Positions 1 to 9,696 of a stretch of 64,000 nt of DNA are shown in pieces. The stretch's first letter is position 1. Each line of letters starts with the position of its first letter. This DNA comes from Hemicordylus capensis (lineage: Eukaryota > Chordata > Lepidosauria > Squamata > Cordylidae). Under the pieces are notes generated by a model that was given only the letters and a program-made list of their open reading frames with translations, was not told where the DNA came from and ran no database searches. The DNA lies in contig NC_069662.1 of assembly GCF_027244095.1 (NCBI RefSeq), positions 16,518,501 to 16,582,500 on the forward strand. The letters run 5' to 3'. A program made the translations under genes and the position numbers.

Positions 1-33
1 GCGCCACTGGCGAATAGGGGGCCGCCCGCTCAC

Positions 34-392
34 CACCACACTGCCCGTCTCCTCCTCTTCGTGGTGGCAACTCCTCTTCCGGGGTCGTGGTTCTGAAATG
101 GCAATTTTCACCTCAATGTTGACTCCTTGGCGTGGGGTTCCCGGTTGGGCTGCTGCCTGGTCCTCATTTGCCTGGGGGCGCGGCAGCAGCGTGGGGGTTC
201 CCTCGGTGGATGGAAGGGAGGGCTTGGAGGGACTAAGGAAGATGTCAGCAAAGGCCTCCAGCTTGGAACGCATGGTCTGGAAGACAGGGACCAGGCCCCA
301 GGGCCGGAAACAGGGGGCCACAGATGGACGCAAGAGGGTTGAAGCTGAAGGCGGCCAGGAGGAAGGAGGTTCAGCTACTTCAGAAGAGGCAT
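34..392 (-). CDS. PRR14: PRR14-like exon 7, region before the Tantalus-type domain
   Basis: 359 nt, phase 1 in and phase 0 out, donor GTGAGC at 33-28. It encodes residues 299-418, including FRPWGLVPVFQTMRSKLEAF, ADIFLSPSKP and VNIEVKIAIS followed by a basic patch (PRPRKR) and an acidic run. The text is conserved-looking and free of stops across the full exon. The remaining C-terminus is off the window. Confidence 0.72.
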
Positions 393-2102
393 CTGATGGG
401 AGGGGAAGAAATGGCATGGTTAAAGCAGGACCCAAGGAGTAGATGGCCATTTCCTCACAACATGTTTGCTATCCTGAACTTTTGTAGGGCCAAATCACGC
501 AGACATTTCAATGTCTGCTTACTGGAGAATCCCAGGTCACCAAGCCATGCATGAATGTTGTGTGAACTCAGGATTTTCCTCTGATCCCAGATCTGCACCA
601 CAACTTACCCACCAACATTTATCTGAGATTGTTAATCTTGGATCTAAAATCACCTGTTTGGTCCTGGTTAAATGTTAGATTTTTGCTGCACCAATTTGAG
701 ATCGACAAAAAATGTCAGAATTCACACGACACGCTCCACGTGAGTGCAATTTCCTGGTAAGTGGGACTTTGAAATGACTGTGTGAACCACTCCATGGTTT
801 ACTAATCCCTGCAATCCTTACCAGCACACGGATACCTACTACTACGACAAATATCTATATGTTGCTTTTCAAAAGAAGTTCTCAAAGTGGCTTACACAGA
901 AACATAAATAATAAATAAGATGGTTCCCTGTCCCAAAAGGGCTCACAGTCTCAAAAGAAACATAAAGTAGACACCAGCAAAAGCCTCTGAAAGGATGCTA
1001 TGTGGGAGCTGGATATGGCCAGTTGCTCTCTCTCCTGAGCGGGGAGAAGAAAATCACCGTTTTAGAAGGGGCCTTTTTACATAGTTAGCAGGGGTTGCCC
1101 AACACACAATCTCATCATCCTCTCTTAGTACTCCTAAATCTCTGGGCAGGGCTGTGTATCCTGTGAGATGACATCAATCCCGCCCCATAATTCACTGAGA
1201 AGTGTACTGACTGCCATCAAGACAGCTGTCTGCAGGAAAAACTGTGTGGCAGCCTCCAAACCAGATGTTCTGCTCTGCTCCCAGATTGGTCTGGGTGATG
1301 GGTGTTTCCAGGGAATAAGACTTGCCCATTGCCCAGCTGTCACCACCATGAAGGGCAACACCAAAGGGTATCCAACACAGACAGGAAGCATCAGGCAAGG
1401 AAAGGTGTCTGCTTGTTCGAGGGCAGGAAATCTCCATCTAGAATCCTGCCTGCACTGAAACTAAAAACAATCTGGCTCAAACAAGTTTGTGAACTGCTTT
1501 GATCGTATTATAGAAAAGCCGCCTACGCATCCTGTGACTAACTAACCAGCCAGCTTGATGACCTAAATGGTGGAATGGCAATGGAATGCGGCAGCCAGGT
1601 TGGTCTCTGGGTCATCTCGGAGAGACCACGTTACTCCTTTACTGATGGAGCTACACTGGCTGCCAATAGGTTTCCGGACAAAATACAAAGTGCTAGTTAT
1701 AACTTATAAAGCCCTAAACGGCTTAGGCCCTGGGTATTTAAGAGAGCGTCTTCTTCACTACAGGCCCCACTGCCCACTGAGGTCATCTGAGGAGGTCCGT
1801 CTCCAGTTACTGCCAACTCGTCTGGTGGCTACACAGAGACGGGCCTTCTCAGTCACTGCCCCGAGATTGTGGAATGCACTCCCTGCTGAGATATGATCCT
1901 CCCCAACTCTGGCAATTTTCAAAAAACACCTGAAAACCCATCTCTTCACCCAAGCTTTCTAAGCTTCCTAAATTTGTTTAGGTTTTAATCTCTGGGTTTT
2001 TAAAAAAATTGTTAAATTGTTTTAAGTTTTTTGTATATGTTTTTAACTTGATTTGTGTTATTGTTAACTGCCCAGAGATGGAAGTTTGGGGCGGTTTACA
2101 AC

Positions 2103-2133
<31 letters not shown>

Positions 2134-5100
2134 AACAAACAAACAAATAAATAAATAAATAAAATATACAAGTCTTTTAAATATACAAGGTTACATATGG
2201 CAAAATGTGCTCGTATGCATTTGACTGCAAATGTTTTCAACAGCCTTGAAAGGTTTTGAGATAACCACAGATAACCCAGCCGGTTTACAAACACACCCCT
2301 TGACATTTGCACAGTACTGAAATGCCCCCTTGTGCTAAGGGAGAGATGAACAGCACACAGTACCAATCCAAAGTCCCACCCACCTGTTGGATGACAGAGT
2401 TCCCGCTGGCCTGATGGGGTGGGCCTTTCCACATTTGGAGCAGGCGATTGGCAAGGTAGCACCAATTGATCACTCCTAAGTAAGAGAAAACACAGAGAAG
2501 TGATGGGAAACCTCCTTTGACCCTTCAGGTCAAGATGTTGCAGACCAGAGGTCTCAAACTGAGGCCCTCCAGCTGTTGTTGGACTCCAGCTCCCATAATC
2601 CCCAGCCACAATGGCCAGTAGCCAGGGATGATGGGAATTGTAGGCCAACATCTGCAGGAGGGCTGCAGCATGAGATCTCTGTTCTAGAAAGACCCAGGGA
2701 GGAAAGTCTACATTTCTCTCAAGAGCTGACCCTTTACACCACAAGGGAGTTTGGGAGAGTACAAGAGGCCACTCTCAAGGCTCATCAGTTTACTTGCAGG
2801 GGAAAGAAGACGCAGTCAGTCCCATGCCTTCCTTGGTTTAGGGGTCAGGGGGGCACTCACCCACAGGGGGATGGGGAGGTCTCCAGCTTCTCCTTGCCAA
2901 CATCGGCCTCCTGACAGCAAAAAAAGGCATCTGAACCGAACTATGGACTGAGCCATTACCCTCTCGCTCCCTCAGTATGATCTGCCCAATACCCACCTCC
3001 CTTTTCCAGGCTGCATTCTTCCCCAACTCACCAGCGCTCTGTTCAAGGAGTCATCCAAGCTGATGGCCAGGATCTGCCGACGGGCCTTCTCCAGCGGGGA
3101 CACTTTGGTCACTTCATTCCCATTTGCTAGAGGTGCCCCCTTCTGGAGACGCTGCCTCTTGGCTTGCAGGCGCTCCGACTCACAGCAGTTAGGGGGAGGC
3201 AGCCTGTGGCCCCATAGCTGCCGGCATGCATGAGCCAACTTCTCTTGAGGCTCTTGACAGGGTGGGGAGCCCCCCTTTGGGGGAGACGATCTGGAAAGGG
3301 CAGCAGAAGGAGGTGGGGGTGGGAGAAAGACAGAAGACTTCAGATTAGGCGCTCACTCCCACTTCTTCTCTCCAGCTTGAAGGGTCCTTACTCACCTGCC
3401 TACAAAACTGCTTTGACCCTTTGCTGACCAAGAAGTTCCCTCTTCATTCGTATAGGTCAACTGGAGGGGATTTTTGCTGGGAGACATGGCAGGTCTTTGC
3501 AGAGGTGAGCAGCCTTGTGGAGACTCCTGGGGATAAAGAGACACTCCCACGTTTCAAACAGCAGAAGAACGAGTAAAGAGGTCTTTGTTCCCTTCCCTCC
3601 ATGAGCCTGTTTACACAAGAATTCACTCATGGGGATAAGCCATCCTTCCAGGTACCTAATCCAGTCCCCTAATCCAAGCAATGCAACTCTTCTTCTACCA
3701 GAAAAGAGAGGACCAATATCCAGTGGCGACTGGAGGTTCCTGAGATTTGGGGTGGGTGGGGGGTGGCGCTAGGCAGGGCAGGTGATGGGTTGAGCCACAA
3801 TCGTGGGCCGCTGCGGAGGCAGAGCCAAGACTAGGTGGGTGCCTTAGCAATAACTGACAAAGTGTAGATTTGTAGCTCATGAGTGGGATCAAAATACAGA
3901 CACACACAAGCACACAAATCTCAATTGCTCATCAGCAGATATACAGAGAAATATGGAAAACATCAGTTGCATTCACAGGACGACAGTAGCATTGCCCTAC
4001 ACATACAGGAAAAGAACTGTACAAGACATAAGTAAAGCACAGACCAGCTACAAAGGCTGCTCCTGTGGATAGTAAATGCATTCTGAAGTCACCAGGGCAG
4101 CTCTGCCTGCCTGATTAGTTAAAAAATGAATACTACTACTACTACTACTATGTAACAACAAGGAAGAACTCTGGGCCAGAGTGGTACAGCAGTTAATGTG
4201 CTGGACTAGACTGGGGAAATCCAAGTTCAAATCCCCATTCAGCCATGAAACTCACTAGGTGACTCTGGGACAGTCATTTCTCTCTCAGCATATCCTTCCT
4301 CACAGGGCTGTTGGAAGGATAAATGTAACCATGTGCACCACTCTGGGCTTCTTGGTGGAAGCACAGGCTAGACAGGTAAATAAGCCTCAGGAAAAGCAGC
4401 TACAAAAGTGGAGAACAAATGAATTCTGAAGTTACAAGGGCAGCTCTGCGTGCCTGTTTCAAAAAAGCATACATAAATAAAAGAAAAAAATCACAGGTTT
4501 TTTCAAGGATGCTTGCTGCAGCTATGAACCATCTTCTGTAACTTAAGAGGACAAAATGGGAAGCAAAAATGCATGGGAACGCCACCTCTCTACTCCACAC
4601 CTGCTGAACAGCTGGACATCACTCTCTGCCTGCCCTGGGTGCCACCTTAGCCTGGGTGTCCATCCTAGCAAGCAACAAATGTTGTTCATAGAGATCACTT
4701 CCTTAATCCTTGCCCAATGAACCATAACCCCCAGTGGACATATTAAATGTTACAGATGCTTGCCACAATCCAGAGAAAACCTGGGTAGTTCTCTGCATAA
4801 AGAAATGAAAGACTGTGCCGTCGAGTCGGTGTCAACTCCTGGCGACCACAGAGCCATGTGGTTTTCTTGGTAGTATACAGGAGGAGTTTACCATTGCCTC
4901 CTCCTGCGCAGTATGCGATGTGAGCCAGCGTGGTATAGTGGTTAGAGTGCTGGACTAGGACCGGGGAGACTCGTGTTCAAATCCCCATTCAGCCATGATA
5001 CTTGCTGGGTGACTCTGGGCCAGTCACTTCTCTCTCAGGCTAACCTACTTCACAGGGTTGTTGTGAAAGAAAAACTCAAGTATGTAGTACACCGCTCTGG

Positions 5101-7070
5101 GTTCCTTGAAGGAAGAGCGGGATATAAATGTAATAATAATAATGATACCTTTCAGCATCTTCCTATATCACTGCTGCCTGATATAGGTGTTTCCCATAGT
5201 CTGGGGAACATACCAACAGAGATTCAAACTGACAGCCTCTTACTCCCTATGCACAGCAAATAGATTTTTTAATTTATTTACTTTCCAATACAATCCATTC
5301 CTGCTCTATACCACACCCACATGGAAAACCACTTCATTTGAAAAGCAGCTTGGACTCCGAAATCCATGCTTATGCCCTAAAAGAACTTTCTGGCTTCTTA
5401 TGCCAGTTTCTAATCTAATTAGTCCAGTCTAACAGTTTGTTGTTCCTTTCAATGTTTTATGGCATGATATTTTGGGAATAGGCCATAACACTTTGCACAC
5501 AGATCAGAGAGCAAGAGAGAGAATGTAAAGATTGCATTCCTCTCCTCCAAACAAACACAAAGCAGCAAAATATCGGCCTTATCAACAGCCAACCAACCAG
5601 CCTACCTGCTCTCTAACCAAAATGGTGATTTAATTCGTCTGAATAGCTAAAAGACAGTGACTTCCCCAGCTTCTGGGCACTTTGATTGGCTGCCCGATGA
5701 GTCCATCAGCCTAGTCTCTCTCTGATTGGTTTATAGGGTGGTCCTAGGACCGCCTACTTTGCAAAAACAAAAGTGAGCATGCTTATTGGCTCCGGCCTTA
5801 TTAATAGTAGTTTTTAAAAGATCTGGGGCTTTTCATTATTCTTTGAGGTTGGTGCTGCCACTGCCTATCTCACAACTCTTGCAGCAGCTGCAGGCAAGAG
5901 CAACTGGGGAACAACAAAGGGAAGCAGGAGGCACACAAAATAGAGACAGAGACAACATGGCTGACTGATACATTTAAGGTGAGTGCTGCCCACTTTGCCC
6001 ATAGATAAGATCTATGCCTGCCAATATCATAGGGCACAATTTTCCTGAATGAATGACAGAAAGTATTATGGGAGCTGCAAAACACCATGGGAAAATTAAA
6101 GAACTAGTGTCTTTGCTCCTGTTGTAGCCCTTGTGAAGAGCTACCTTTCTAAGAGGAAGGGAAATCATTCATTGGTATGTAAGTGCAGTGGATAAGAGGG
6201 GTGGCAGCTATAGCCCCTGTCCTGAAATGGGCTAGGGGTGGTCATTTTGGGATAAATTAAAAGGGAACTCTAGAGACACCTCCCCTGCATTCAAAAGGAG
6301 GAAATAAAAGCAAGGTCAGGTAGGGTTCTAAAACCTGGGTCTCCAGAAAGTATTGGACTACAACTTCCATTATCCTCCATCACCATGGCCTTTGGCAACC
6401 CAGGTTTGGAATCCCTGAGGTAGAAAATCTACTGAACTTGGCACGTGGTGGGAGGGGTGGTCATTTCCAATGCAGAGGTAACATGATGCCACAGAAGAGA
6501 TGTAAGGATCTCCTTCCTTGATCCCTGACCAGCTGGGTCCCCTGCTTTAGCACAGCCCACTGGGAACCACTCACATGCCCCAGCCCATCTCGTCAGCATC
6601 TTCACCTGGGTTGTGGAAAAGTCCTCCAGGTCCACCGCCAGCACTTTCCGCTGCTTCTTCTCCATGGGAGATGCCATATGCCACAGGGTTTCTCCAGCCC
6701 TGCCATAGCCTCCGTTGCTGCTCTTCTCCGCTATTGGGGGTGACCCCTGCTGCAGCCGTTGCCGCTTGCTAGATGACTGGCTTGTCTCCCCACAAGGCGG
6801 GGGAGATGCTCTACCTTGCTCAAGGGACTTCAGGGACAGGGTTGGGGATTCCTGCTCCTCAAGGGAAGGCCTGAAACGGAAAAGTTAAATAGAGAACCTC
6901 ATGGCAATAACACAATTTCTCCTTCCTCTGACCCACTTGAATTTCCAGCAAGGACACAAACTAATCTCCCACCTGTATATGAGGATTCGTCGTCGCCTGA
7001 CGTGCCTCTGAAAGGCAATCACTGGCTGAGGGTCTCCCTCAGATAGCCCTTCAAGGAGGGGCCGCTCCAT
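34..7070 (-). CDS. PRR14: PRR14-like gene, seven coding exons, 3' end off window
   Basis: Seven minus-strand exons (6973-7070, 6606-6870, 3396-3526, 3032-3290, 2861-2910, 2384-2475, 34-392) join in one frame to 418 codons, all with GT/AG borders and matching phases. PRR14 is known as a nuclear-lamina protein that tethers heterochromatin through an HP1-binding LAVVL motif. Here SPMEKKQRKVLAVDLEDF (residues 101-117) and SPLEKARRQILAISLDDS (229-246) both resemble that segment, each preceded by KRQRLQ (68-73 and 209-214). The last visible exon has FRPWGLVPVFQ and KLEAFADIFLSP, which I recall lying before the C-terminal Tantalus-type domain; that domain must lie left of base 34. The start ATG has G at -3 and +4. 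The duplicated HP1 module is the oddity. PRR14L is the main alternative name. Confidence 0.78.
393..847. other. PRR14-like intron 6, left part
   Basis: No coding signal. Around 460-790 the text resembles old short-transposon debris (fragments such as TTGTGTGAACTCAGG and TGTGTGAACC), but I could not define ends. Confidence 0.4.
848..1096 (-). repeat. LINE 3'-tail repeat (CR1/L2-like)
   Basis: Reverse copy of a tail seen repeatedly in this window: AAACCGCCCTGAGCC-type text, then a dialogue of GGACAGGGAACC, a spacer with GTTGCTGGTGTCTA, and CTGCTAA at the far end. Copies near 13.3, 13.7, 38.5, 53.6 and 57.0 kb align with it. Confidence 0.6.
1560..2162 (+). mobile_element. LINE fragment, CR1/L2-like 3' end
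   Basis: Bases 1567-1896 encode the C-terminal part of a LINE polymerase: [37 protein letters not shown] and FSVTAPRLWNALPAEI. This runs into a 3' UTR ending GGGGCGGTTTACAAC and a GATT/AAAT microsatellite (2106-2162), the usual LINE tail. 5'-truncated. It lies in the PRR14-like intron 6. Confidence 0.85.
2384..2475 (-). CDS. PRR14: PRR14-like exon 6
   Basis: 92 nt, phase 2 in and phase 1 out, encoding SDQLVLPCQSPAPNVERPTP and ten further residues. The acceptor is TTTTCTCTTACTTAG and the donor CAG/GTGGGT. The single base carried over joins exactly with the two leading bases of the exon at 34-392. Proline-rich, as expected for the family. Confidence 0.62.
2546..2681. mobile_element. Palindromic hAT MITE
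   Basis: Terminal inverted repeats CAGAGGTCTCAAAC and CAGAGATCTCATGC bracket a hairpin whose two halves read TCCCATAATCC and its complement. Same family as copies at 39.6, 43.4, 44.7, 55.7 and 62.8 kb, two of which have exact 8-bp target duplications. Confidence 0.65.
2861..2910 (-). CDS. PRR14: PRR14-like exon 5 (50 nt)
   Basis: Short exon, phase 0 in and phase 2 out, encoding EADVGKEKLETSPSPC plus two bases. The acceptor follows a T-rich tract ending GCTGTCAG and the donor is GTGAGT. Its phase pattern matches exon 3, so exons 2-3 and 4-5 look like two copies of one exon pair. Confidence 0.6.
3032..3290 (-). CDS. PRR14: PRR14-like exon 4, second HP1-motif module
   Basis: 259 nt, phase 2 in and phase 0 out, the same phases as exon 2. 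It encodes residues 165-251 with CRQLWG, KRQRLQ and LAISL (239-243). CRQ..LWG followed by KR.RLQ and SPLEK is the order I recall in human PRR14, so this copy looks like the ancestral exon and exon 2 like the duplicate. Confidence 0.75.
3396..3526 (-). CDS. PRR14: PRR14-like exon 3, linker between the two modules
   Basis: 131 nt, phase 0 in and phase 2 out. The acceptor follows a pyrimidine tract ending TTTATCCCCAG and the donor is GTGAGTAAG. It encodes ESPQGCSPLQRPAMSPSKNP and further polar residues (122-164). Its phases make it possible to use exon 2 and exon 4 in the same transcript, so they need not be mutually exclusive. Confidence 0.62.
4168..4382 (+). repeat. CORE-SINE copy
   Basis: tRNA-like head (GTTCAAATCCCCATTCAGCC) followed by a MIR-like core (GGTGACTCTGGGACAGTCA) and a tail ending in an A/T-rich run. 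Inserted in PRR14-like intron 2. Confidence 0.75.
4800..5266 (-). repeat. tRNA-derived SINE, split by a CORE-SINE
   Basis: Reverse copy of the SINE that is whole at 41826-42072: GTCGAGTCGGTGTCAACTCC on the left and TCTTCCTATATCACTGCTGC on the right. The two halves are separated by the CORE-SINE at 4921-5146. Confidence 0.7.
4921..5146 (+). repeat. CORE-SINE nested in another SINE
   Basis: Complete-looking copy: GAGCCAGCGTGGTATAGTGG head, B-box-like GTTCAAATCC, core GGTGACTCTGGGCCAGTCAC, tail GGGATATAAATGTAATAATA. It interrupts an older SINE, giving a relative age. Confidence 0.8.
5267..5620. other. PRR14-like intron 2, no feature seen
   Basis: No gene, splice-like exon or repeat end that I could define. 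Confidence 0.4.
5680..5978 (+). promoter_or_regulatory. CCAAT-box cluster followed by a plus-strand splice donor
   Basis: Three inverted CCAAT boxes (GATTGGCTGC about 5687, GATTGGTTTA about 5725, ATTGGCTCC about 5784) occur within 100 bp, then a candidate exon ending TTTAAG/GTGAGTGC at 5978. The only ORF in it is ATGGCTGACTGA. It could be the first exon of a noncoding transcript running antisense to the PRR14-like gene, or a transposon promoter. No downstream exon was identified. Confidence 0.3.
6326..6421. repeat. Palindromic MITE fragment
   Basis: AACCTGGGTCTCC and its near-complement AACCCAGGTTTGGAATCCC flank a centre with ACTACAACTTCCATTATCC. Related to the hAT MITE family listed elsewhere. 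Confidence 0.5.
6606..6870 (-). CDS. PRR14: PRR14-like exon 2, first HP1-motif module
   Basis: 265 nt, phase 2 in and phase 0 out, with a strong acceptor (TTTTCCGTTTCAG) and a CAG/GTGAAG donor. It encodes residues 33-121: a Ser/Pro-rich stretch, KRQRLQ (basic, possible nuclear localisation) and the LAVDL pentamer at 110-114, which fits the HP1 chromoshadow-binding pattern [PL]xVx[LMV]. It is paralogous to the exon at 3032-3290. Confidence 0.72.
6973..7070 (-). CDS. PRR14: PRR14-like coding exon 1 (start codon)
   Basis: Begins at ATG 7070 with MERPLLEGLSEGDPQPVIAF and includes an arginine run (HVRRRRILIY). It ends in phase 2 at a GTGGGA donor, and the next exon supplies the missing base. A pyrimidine-rich acceptor just before 7168 suggests the exon includes about 98 nt of 5' UTR and that a noncoding exon lies further upstream. 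I do not recognise this leader in mammalian PRR14. Confidence 0.68.
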
Positions 7071-7449
7071 AGCTGGCTTCAGGAGGCAGAGACCTCCACC
7101 TCCCTGGGATCAGGGGTACGGAGGCCACCCCAGAGTGACCCATCAGCTCCACATTTCTCAGTTCTCTGCTTCAGGGAAGAAGAAGAAAAGCTAATTAGAC
7201 TGCCACATGCCTAAGAGCCATGAATCGAGTTCTGCCCAACATGGTGTTCAAGTTCAGTGATCGTAGTAATCTTGGCATTTATATAGTGCTTCTGTGTCCA
7301 CAGTGCTTCACATTTATTACCTTTTCTGCAGTCTTTAGAAAAACCCAGATACCCAAGTTTGGGAACACCCACGTTTATAAGGTAAATAAATACTACTACT
7401 ATTTATATACCACTTTTGAACAAATGTGCTCAAAGCAGTTTACATGTAT

Positions 7450-7805
7450 CTATATCCTGCTCTTCTTTCAAACAGCCCAGAGCAGTGTAGAGATGTGAAG
7501 GCCTGGGGACGGGGGGGGCGGGGGGGGAGACCAGGAAGAACACGCCTCCCCCACCCCACCCCGCACAGGGGAAAAAACTCTTTTTTTCCTGGAAGGGAAG
7601 TAACTGGGTTTTTCCAGGCCTTCACATCTCTAGAACAGTGTACATGACTATGTTTATCCTCACAATAACCCTGTGAGGTAAGTTAGGCTGAAAGAGAAGT
7701 GGCTGGCCCAGAGTCACCCAGTGAGTTTCATGGCTGAACAGGGAGTTGAACCTCAGTCTCCCTGGTCCTAGTCCAACACTCTAGCCACTATATCACACTG
7801 GCTCT
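7450..7805 (-). repeat. CORE-SINE with a MITE inserted
   Basis: Reverse CORE-SINE: AGTCACCCAGTGAGTTTCAT, CTAGTCCAACACTCTAGCC and the GAGCCAGTGTGATATAG head at the right end. The body is interrupted at 7488-7632. Confidence 0.7.
7488..7632. mobile_element. hAT-like MITE, 19-bp inverted ends
   Basis: TAGAGATGTGAAGGCCTGG (7488-7506) is exactly inverted at 7614-7632. The flanking 8-mers GAGCAGTG and GAACAGTG differ at one base, as expected of an 8-bp hAT target duplication. The centre is a G-run then C-rich text. Confidence 0.75.
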
Positions 7806-8697
7806 CATAGAAAACTAAATATTACCCTCACCTGGTGGGGGGGGGGCTGAGGCCAAGAAGAAGCGGATTGCCTAATGCCACCTAGTAAGTTCATAGCAGA
7901 GGTGGGATTTGAAGCAGGGGCTCCTTGATTCATAAGTTCTGCCTCTCAGACACTACATTATGCCAACTCTGAAATGCTCTTTTATGCCACATTAATCTGG
8001 AATATACAATAGCTCCTGGTTCTGTTCTGATAACCCACAATATAGGTGAAAATCAGTTCCACCTTGAAGCTTCGAGGAAAGAGTTCACATTTGCTAGTGA
8101 ACTAATACTTTAGGGATGGTTAAGCGTTGGGAGGTATCCAGCTCTTGTTAAATGCCCTCATGAAGATGGGCTGGCTCAAATATTTATCCCTCCAGTAGTG
8201 CTGAACAAGCCCTCTGGAGGGAAAAAGGCACATGCACAAGAGGGGCTAATTATGCCTCCCCTTAAAGAGGGTAATTATAAATCATTAAGAGTCATGGAAA
8301 TAGCATGTTAGCAACCACCTTAATCCACCCTTCCTCCACAGACTTTCCAGGATAACCAGACTACAAACTGAGATGGCGAGGGGAGGGTTTCCTAACACAA
8401 GAGAAATGGTTTTGGCAAACACCTTAGTACAGTGTGATGTGCAAAACTAAACGGGCACTTGCTGAATGCAGATGAGGGGCACCAAATTAAAGAGGCAAAT
8501 CAGAAGACATGAAAGCCACAAGAGTACGGACTAATGCAGCAAGCAGGGAGAAGGGAAACAAAGCTGTGAAAATGCTGTGTCTTGAAAGAGATCCCAATTG
8601 AGAAACCCACTGGGAACAAGCCAACATCTCCGTGGATGCTGTGTCTCCACGGATGCTGTGTCTCCACAAAGGCGCCTCCTCATGCCTTTATCTTGTT
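7806..8697. other. Upstream of PRR14-like exon 1, no feature seen
   Basis: No coding exon or clear repeat end; a G-run occurs near 7837. If the promoter is at 15 kb, this is inside the first intron. Confidence 0.35.
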
Positions 8698-8915
8698 ACC
8701 TTCCTTTGTGGTTAGAGTGTTGGACTAGGAACACCTGAGTTCAAATCCCCATTCAGTCATAAGACTCAAAGGGGCAACTCTGGGCCAGTCACTTACCTTT
8801 CAGCCTAGCCTACTTCACAGGGATGTTGAGAGGATAAAAATAACCATGTACCAATAACCATGAACTATCTAGGCTTCTTGGAGGAATTGTGGAATATAAA
8901 TGTGTTGTGTGTTTT
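8698..8915 (+). repeat. CORE-SINE copy
   Basis: GTGGTTAGAGTGTTGGACTA head, GTTCAAATCCCCATTCAGTC, GGCCAGTCACTTACC core and a GGAATATAAATGTG tail. Confidence 0.75.
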
Positions 8916-9696
8916 TTTAAGGAATTGGGGCTTATCCAAAAGTGGCAGCTGGCAAGAGGTTCAACAAGCCCATGGGAGGAGAGCAGGCTGAGCAATTCCA
9001 TCTGTTGCTGCTGTATGATGACTATCAAGAAAATAAAAAGGATGGAGCCTTATCAGGCCATATTCCAAGATGAAATAATCAGGGGCAGGAAAGATTATGA
9101 GCAAAGAAGTAGGTGTCTTTACGGTTGACACCAGCAGCAAGATTTGGTAGTCTTGGCCCACACTTAAGTTTACAAAGAATCAAACCAAATAGCTTTCAGT
9201 GCTGTTCCCTTCAGTAAACACCCCTTAAATTGTACCCATCCAAACACCTCACTCTCTAGTTTACAACTGTAACCTAACATAATAACAGCCCTGCTGGATC
9301 AGGCCCAAGACCTGGCTAGTCCAGCAACCTGCTTCACACAGTGGCCCACCAGATGCCTCTGGGAAGCCCACAGGCAGAAGTCGAGGGCATGCCCTTTCTC
9401 CTGCTGTTGCTCCCCAGCAACTGGTATTTAAAGGCATCTTGCCTCTTGAGGCTGGAGGTGGCCTATAGCCCTCCGATTAGTAACCACTGATAGACCTGTC
9501 TGCCATGTATTTATCTAAGCCCTTCTTAAAGCCATCCAGGCTGGTGGCTGTCACCACATCTTGTGGCAGATAATTCCACAGGTTAATTATACATTGTGTG
9601 AAAAAGTACTTGCATCTGTAGGGCCAAAATTTCTTGGCAATCAGTTTCATGGGATGACTCCCGGTTCTAGCGAGAGGGAGAAAAATATCTCTCTAT

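Noticed and set aside
3032-6870. PRR14-like exons 2 and 4 as mutually exclusive alternatives or two separate genes
   Set aside because: Exon 3 (3396-3526) bridges their phases exactly, so one continuous transcript is simpler; alternative use is still possible.
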